NCBI GenBank assembly: GCA_025997715.1 | Contig: BNUY01000009.1 | Span: 1 to 36,330, forward strand | DNA: 36,330 nt | DNA from: Spirochaetia bacterium | GTDB taxonomy: Bacteria > Spirochaetota > Spirochaetia > Treponematales > Breznakiellaceae | Direction: 5' to 3' | Shown here: positions 32,643-36,330 of the stretch, piece after piece | Numbering within the stretch: position 1 is the stretch's first letter | Layout: each line of letters begins with the position of its first letter | The notes under the pieces: model-generated | What the model was told of the DNA's origin: nothing | Seen by the model: the letters and a program-made list of their open reading frames with translations, nothing else | The model's database searches: none | Position numbers and translations under genes: made by a program

Positions 32643-32843
32643 TTAATTATTTCCGTTTGGCTCTTGTGTGTCTATAACGTCCCGATCCACGCCTTTTAAC
32701 AGCAGCGTGTTTCGGACCTCTCCGGGCTTTATGCCCAATTTTAAAAGGTTCGGCCCCACCTCGAAATTGCCGTTGGTGATCAGCTTGTCCAGCCGTGCAC
32801 ACTCCGCATCGGTCATTCCGGTCTTTATTTCAATGTCTGTCAT
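32643..32843 (-). CDS. Small 66-aa protein coupled to iorA
   Basis: 66 residues from ATG 32843; a longer frame to 32909 overlaps iorA and is less likely. It begins 5 bp after the iorA stop, with GGGAG about 10 nt upstream, so it is probably co-translated with iorA. The sequence (MTDIEIKTGMTDAECARLDK, then FEVGPNLLKLGIKPGEVRN) is acidic and helical with a single Cys, so it is not the missing ferredoxin. I recognise no family. Confidence 0.6.
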   Translation of the reverse strand: MTDIEIKTGMTDAECARLDKLITNGNFEVGPNLLKLGIKPGEVRNTLLLKGVDRDVIDTQEPNGNN

Positions 32844-32848
32844 GCGGT

Positions 32849-34561
32849 TTAATCTCCCGCACCGTTCTCCTTGAACGCTTTTTGCCGTTTCCGGGCTGCT
32901 TCCAAACATTCCCGTTTGAAGATCACCACCGAAAGCCCCCGGTACTCGATTTCCTTCTTTAGCTTTCCGGCGTTCTCTTCCAGAAGCGTTTTCTTTGCTT
33001 CCAGTTCCAGCAGGTGTTCAGGGTTAAGCCCCAAGCCAAGGATGAGGGGCCGGAGTTTGTCCGAGCCCAGCATGGTCTGCTGACAGCCGGTCATGGCCAC
33101 GATGGAGTTATCGAGGATAACCAGGGTCATCGGGGTGTTCGCAACGATGGCGTCTATCAGGGCGGTGATCCCCGAATGGAGGAAGGTGGAGTCCCCGATG
33201 ATCCCGATGGCGTATTTCAGCCCCGCTTCCGCCGCGCCCCGGGCCATGCCCACCGACGCCCCCATGCAGACAATGGATTCCGGCACGGAGTAGGGGGGCA
33301 ACCCGCCCAAGGCGTAACAGCCGATGTCGGCGTTAAGAGAGGTATTGGGATGCCCCTCGGCGCCGTCTAAGTCCTGGACCACCTTCTTGATGGTCTCATA
33401 GCTGTCCGCATGGGGGCAGCCCTGGCAGAGCTGGGGGGGGCGGCCCGGCAGTTTCGGCAGGGCAATGTACCCATTGCCACCGACACCGGCGGCGCTTAAA
33501 ACATTGGGCCGCGGCGGGAGGCCCAGACCCCGGCGAACCACATCCGGGTCCAGTTCCCCGGTCCGGTTGACTGAAGCATTCCCGCCCAATCTTCCTTCTA
33601 TAATAATGCGCTGGGGCAGGATACCCCGGAGCCGTTCCTCAATCACCGGCTGGCCTTCCTCAATGACGATAACCCGCTCAGCTTTTTCGCAAAGCTTGCG
33701 TATTGATTCTTCCGGCAGGGGATAGGCCCCGATGTGGAGCCGGGCAGGAACCTTGGAACCGGTAGGTTCCTTACCGGTACGGGATTTGACAAAGTCCTCC
33801 AGGTTTTCTTCGTAGTAGTTCCCCCCCAGGCCGGAGGTGATCACCGCCAGAGAAGTATCCCGGCCCTCCAGTTCCAGCTTATTGGCGGGGTGGGCCGCCG
33901 ACCATTCCCCGAGGCGAATTTGTTTTTCGATGAGCGAACCGTAGTTTCGCTTGGCAAAGGCCGGGAGGAGCATCCACTGGGTTTTGTCCTCCATCTTGGA
34001 CAGGGGGTTTTGATTCCTGGGCGGCGCGGTTTTTATCTGCGCCCTGGCGTGGGAAAGCCGGGTACACATGCGCAGGAGCACCGGGACATGGAAGCGCTCG
34101 GAAAGGTCAAAGGCCTCCCGGGTCATGGTATAGGCTTCCTGCTGGTTCCGGGGCTCCAGGCAGGGAATAAACGCGAAGCCGGCGTAAAACCGGGAGTCCT
34201 GCTCGTTCTGGGAGCTATGCATCCCCGGATCGTCCGCCACGGCGATTACGAGGCCGCCCTTAATGCCCAACAATGAGCCGTTCATCAAGGGGTCAGCCGC
34301 CACGTTCAGCCCCACATGTTTCATGGTCACCATGGTTCGCTTCCCCGCGAAGGAAACCCCCAGGGCCGCTTCCAGGGCGGTCTTTTCATTGGTACACCAG
34401 GCCGCGCGAAACGCTTCCTGCGCCACTTCTCCGGCCTTGTCAATAAGGTATTCCATTATTTCGGTGGATGGGGTGCCGGGATACCCATAAGCTGCAGAGA
34501 GCCCCGCGTGGATGGCTCCGAGGGCAGCCGCCTCATCCCCTAAAAGCGCTTGTTCGTTCAT
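32849..34561 (-). CDS. iorA: Indolepyruvate ferredoxin oxidoreductase alpha subunit, no C-terminal ferredoxin domain
   Basis: 570 residues. IorA carries the pyrimidine- and pyrophosphate-binding halves of the thiamine diphosphate enzyme that oxidises aryl pyruvates to aryl-acetyl-CoA. N-terminal: LLGDEAAALGAIHAGLSAAYGYPGTPSTE (residues about 5-33). Middle: the Cys pair LCQGCPHADS. TPP/Mg site: GDSTFLHSGITALIDA and ILDNSIVAMTG. Classical IorA continues with two CxxCxxC clusters after VVIxxRxC; this one stops shortly after VVIFKRECLEA with no Cys clusters, so electrons must leave by another route. The start ATG 34561 has TAAAAT 6 nt upstream and no ribosome site. A 66-aa gene follows. Confidence 0.93.
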   Translation of the reverse strand: MNEQALLGDEAAALGAIHAGLSAAYGYPGTPSTEIMEYLIDKAGEVAQEAFRAAWCTNEKTALEAALGVSFAGKRTMVTMKHVGLNVAADPLMNGSLLGIKGGLVIAVADDPGMHSSQNEQDSRFYAGFAFIPCLEPRNQQEAYTMTREAFDLSERFHVPVLLRMCTRLSHARAQIKTAPPRNQNPLSKMEDKTQWMLLPAFAKRNYGSLIEKQIRLGEWSAAHPANKLELEGRDTSLAVITSGLGGNYYEENLEDFVKSRTGKEPTGSKVPARLHIGAYPLPEESIRKLCEKAERVIVIEEGQPVIEERLRGILPQRIIIEGRLGGNASVNRTGELDPDVVRRGLGLPPRPNVLSAAGVGGNGYIALPKLPGRPPQLCQGCPHADSYETIKKVVQDLDGAEGHPNTSLNADIGCYALGGLPPYSVPESIVCMGASVGMARGAAEAGLKYAIGIIGDSTFLHSGITALIDAIVANTPMTLVILDNSIVAMTGCQQTMLGSDKLRPLILGLGLNPEHLLELEAKKTLLEENAGKLKKEIEYRGLSVVIFKRECLEAARKRQKAFKENGAGD

Positions 34562-34615
34562 GCCCGCATTTTACCATAAGTCCCGTGGGAATATCCACTG
34601 CCCAAACGCCCATTG

Positions 34616-34839
34616 CAGGATAAACGCATACGAGAAGAAAAAAACCGCAAAGGCGCCGAAGGCAACAAAGGGGAGGAAGAGGATACTCCCTAGACCCAGA
34701 AATGAGTGGACTTCGTAGGCACAATTCAGTATTTTTTTAGCCGGATTCTCTTGTTCTTTCTTTCCTTAGTCGCCTTCGGCGCCTTTGCGGTTAAAATTTT
34801 TCTCCTTATCTTCATTATTTTTCCTATGCGTTTATCCTG
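34616..34839. mobile_element. MITE-like palindromic element, copy 4 (subtype A), with 9-bp target duplication
   Basis: 224 bp, ends CAGGATAAACGCATA and TATGCGTTTATCCTG, flanked by identical 9-mers CGCCCATTG (34607-34615 and 34840-34848). The centre is the reverse complement of copy 1. Its right end lies 12 bp before the -10 of the Uma2 gene. Confidence 0.92.
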
Positions 34840-34851
34840 CGCCCATTGTGA

Positions 34852-34857
34852 TATACT
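34852..34857 (+). promoter_or_regulatory. -10 box of the Uma2 gene
   Basis: TATACT. The usual -35 position (34829-34834) falls within the mobile element end, which offers only a poor match (CGTTTA). Confidence 0.45.
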
Positions 34858-34874
34858 CAGGATTGGAGGCACAT

Positions 34875-35492
34875 ATGCCGTTATTACAAGAGAAAGAACA
34901 TTATACTTATGCCGACTTCCTTGAATGGGACGAGGACTTTCGGGCGGAGATCATTGACGGGGAAGTCTATGAGATGAGCCCACCGCTCCTGGAACACCAG
35001 AGGATATCAAGGAAGTTATTGATAAAGTTTGATACCTTCCTTGAAGGGAAGAGTTGTGAGGTGTTTGCGGCTCCCTTTGGGGTACGGTTGTTCCCAACGG
35101 AGGATCGCCGCGACGATACGGTGTTGCAGCCTGATCTTATCGTTGTATGCGACGCTTCCACACTCGATGAGCGGGGTTGCAACGGCGCGCCTGACCTGGT
35201 CATTGAGATTCTGTCCCCTTCAAATACCACCAGGGAACAACCGCTCAAATTTAACCGGTACCTTGAAGCCGGGGTGCGGGAGTACTGGGTAGTTGAGCCG
35301 GAATACCGGTTTGTGCAGGTAAACATCCTTGACATCGAACCGAAGGTTCGCGGCCGGTATGTAACCTCCGTCTACGGCATCAGCGACCCGAAAGAAGCGG
35401 ATCCCCCCCGCTATGCGTCGGATGTGGTCCCCGTTACCGTGCTGCCGGGGTTAAGCATCGACCTGAAGACAATCTTTCGGGCAAGGGATTAG
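34875..35492 (+). CDS. Uma2-family (DUF820) putative endonuclease
   Basis: 205 residues from ATG 34875, chosen for GGAGG 5 nt upstream. The open frame back to 34785 is mobile-element sequence. It has the Uma2 restriction-endonuclease-like fold: YTYADFLEWDEDFRAEIIDG, QPDLIVVCD (catalytic Asp), APDLVIEILSPSN (Asp and Glu of the PD-ExK core) and REYWVVEP. Many Uma2 genes exist in cyanobacteria and treponemes, often as mobile, solitary genes; their targets are unclear. It was possibly rewired by the element inserted upstream. Confidence 0.92.
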   Translation: MPLLQEKEHYTYADFLEWDEDFRAEIIDGEVYEMSPPLLEHQRISRKLLIKFDTFLEGKSCEVFAAPFGVRLFPTEDRRDDTVLQPDLIVVCDASTLDERGCNGAPDLVIEILSPSNTTREQPLKFNRYLEAGVREYWVVEPEYRFVQVNILDIEPKVRGRYVTSVYGISDPKEADPPRYASDVVPVTVLPGLSIDLKTIFRARD

Positions 35493-35603
35493 ATGCCTAA
35501 GAAACCTACTGGTTTCACACCCCCGCAAAGGCCTTATCCAAAATCGCCTTATCCGGCGGCGCCGCGATGGCGATGGACGCCGCTAGGGACAGCATTCCGG
35601 GCT

Positions 35604-35765
35604 CTACTTGATCACGGCGAAGGAATCCTTCCCCATGGCGCAGAGGGGGCAGACCCAGTCATCGGGGATGTCCTCAAAGGCGGTTCCCGGCTTGATGCCC
35701 CCATCGGGGTCGCCCTTCGCGGGATCGTAAATGTAGTCGCATGAGTCACAACGGTATTTTTTCAT
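35604..35765 (-). CDS. Rubredoxin
   Basis: 53 residues. It has both iron-binding Cys pairs: [20 protein letters not shown] (Cys6, Cys9) and [10 protein letters not shown] (Cys39, Cys42), with the conserved Gly-Thr-x-Phe-x-x-Ile/Leu-Pro-x-x-Trp. It is a small cytoplasmic one-electron carrier, typically feeding oxygen- or superoxide-scavenging enzymes in anaerobes. The ribosome site GAGGAG lies 5 nt before ATG 35765. Between its stop and the Uma2 stop (35493-35603) I see nothing firm. Confidence 0.96.
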   Translation of the reverse strand: MKKYRCDSCDYIYDPAKGDPDGGIKPGTAFEDIPDDWVCPLCAMGKDSFAVIK

Positions 35766-35841
35766 AGGTACTCCTCAATAAAATCATAATATAATGGCGC
35801 CGTAAGATAAAGGGGGATTATGCTGCCTGCACGACAAACGC

Positions 35842-35976
35842 ATGAAAAAAATTATTCACACGGTCCCGGTGGACCAGGTGTCCATCGCGTGGCTCCGTAC
35901 CATGGCCGAAAAGGCCCACAAAACCCCCACAGAAATCATCGATGAACTGGTTCGGGAGAAAATATCCGCCTCGTAA
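35842..35976 (+). CDS. Tiny 44-aa protein, ribbon-helix-helix-like
   Basis: 44 residues from ATG 35842: HTVPVDQVSIAWLRTMAEKA, then PTEIIDELVREKISAS. A short beta-strand followed by two helices resembles a ribbon-helix-helix DNA-binding fold used by antitoxins and small repressors. No good ribosome site is visible. It lies directly upstream of the toxin-antitoxin pair and may be a second regulator, or a chance ORF. Confidence 0.5.
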   Translation: MKKIIHTVPVDQVSIAWLRTMAEKAHKTPTEIIDELVREKISAS

Positions 35977-35992
35977 AAAGGAGTCCCGCCGC

Positions 35993-36021
35993 TTGCGCGG
36001 TCACCGAAAAGCTGATAGAAT
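35993..36021 (+). promoter_or_regulatory. Promoter of toxin-antitoxin pair
   Basis: TTGCGC (35993-35998), 17 nt, TAGAAT (36016-36021). The leader carries AAGAAGGA before ATG 36042. Confidence 0.5.
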
Positions 36022-36041
36022 TAAGAAAGAAGGATCAGAAA

Positions 36042-36296
36042 ATGGTAGCGGTTAAAGGGTATTTTAAGGACAAAACCTTCCATAGCGATAACGATATTGC
36101 AATCCCCGATGGGCAGCCGGTTATTGTCACCGTTTTGGATTTTCTCACGTCCCCCGTTTCAGAAGCCCAAGGGCTTAGAAAAATCTTTGCGGAAGGTTTT
36201 GACGCCATTCAAGCGGTGGAAGGTGAAGAACTCACCGAAGAATTTGACAAGGCGCTTGCCGAGGGCATTAGCTTCCGGAATGCGGACTTTTCATGA
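36042..36296 (+). CDS. VapB-like antitoxin (AF2212-type)
   Basis: 84 residues. The N-terminal beta-rich domain (VKGYFKDKTFHSDNDIAIPD, then GQPVIVTVLD) resembles AF2212/DUF104-type antitoxins. The C-terminal helical segment (SEAQGLRKIFAEGFDAIQAV, LTEEFDKALAEGISF) would wrap the toxin. The AAGAAGGA ribosome site is well placed. Its TGA overlaps the ATG of a PIN-type toxin (ATGA, 36293-36296), the classical antitoxin-toxin arrangement. Confidence 0.8.
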   Translation: MVAVKGYFKDKTFHSDNDIAIPDGQPVIVTVLDFLTSPVSEAQGLRKIFAEGFDAIQAVEGEELTEEFDKALAEGISFRNADFS

Positions 36297-36330
36297 CCTA
36301 TGCCCTGGACGCTGATATCATCTCTTTTCG
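36293..36330 (+). CDS. VapC-like PIN-domain toxin, start only
   Basis: Only 12 codons are visible before the right edge: MTYALDADIISF. This is the normal opening of VapC-type PIN ribonucleases (strand, then first catalytic Asp6). The 4-bp overlap with the antitoxin supports the call. The product family is inferred from this short stretch and position. Confidence 0.65.
   Translation, partial: MTYALDADIISF

Noticed and set aside
35518..35596. Small minus-strand ORF ending PPDKAILDKAFAGV
   Set aside because: Only about 26 codons downstream of rubredoxin with no ribosome site. It could be the tail of a lost gene but is too short to support.
1..36330. tRNA, rRNA or riboswitch
   Set aside because: I saw no cloverleaf with T-loop signature, no rRNA-like stretches and no known riboswitch core in the intergenic regions, but I could not run a covariance search.

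Overview
The window reads as part of a host-associated spirochaete chromosome, most likely a Treponema of the termite-gut type. This is inferred from gene content and not confirmed by any search. The supporting content is a FecR-domain protein with Fn3-like repeats, lipoproteins, OMP-like proteins, a class III cyclase plus a double cNMP-binding protein, an excisionase-HTH/EIIA fusion, and an aryl-CoA ligase/indolepyruvate oxidoreductase cluster for amino-acid fermentation. Core genes are GC-rich. Several accessory genes (fic, the ATPase, yhcG-like, DUF4349) are visibly more AT-rich.

Layout. 1-7137 (minus strand): an operon of class III cyclase (5204-7084), FecR/Fn3 protein (2645-5204, broken) and an OMP-like protein with a variable-length Gln/Glu/Arg coiled coil (1129-2655), followed by a separately promoted Fn3 lipoprotein cut by the left edge. 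7239-12300: murB, then an accessory set (Fic protein, DUF4143 ATPase, YhcG/PDDEXK nuclease), with a small palindromic mobile element on each side. 12310-21023: double cNMP-binding regulator, an exported protein, a DUF192 protein, a convergent pair of unrecognised genes encoding a 489-aa protein and a 1268-aa Ig-like exported protein, and an HTH-EIIA regulator. 21100-26923: an ArsR-type regulator remnant, a HlyC/CorC-family protein, a D-Ala-D-Ala carboxypeptidase, asnS and glgA. 27094-34561: ACT protein, two phenylacetate-CoA-ligase-like genes, iorB and iorA. iorA and iorB are separated by an AT-rich DUF4349 lipoprotein gene and a mobile element. 34616-36330: another mobile element, a Uma2-family nuclease, rubredoxin, a tiny ORF, and a VapBC-like toxin-antitoxin pair cut by the right edge.

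Three things stand out. (1) The FecR gene is broken because a 179-bp piece encoding the core of the FecR domain is inverted between perfect 23-bp inverted repeats (4784-5008). Turning it back and removing 16 bp restores exactly 848 codons. (2) Four copies of a non-autonomous palindromic element of about 200-226 bp share the ends CAGGATAAACGCATA...TATGCGTTTATCCTG. Three of them have perfect 9-bp target-site duplications, and two subtypes differ by an inverted internal module. (3) Many genes have a good -35/N17/-10 promoter whose -10 box ends only 6-8 nt before the start codon, so they should be transcribed without a leader.
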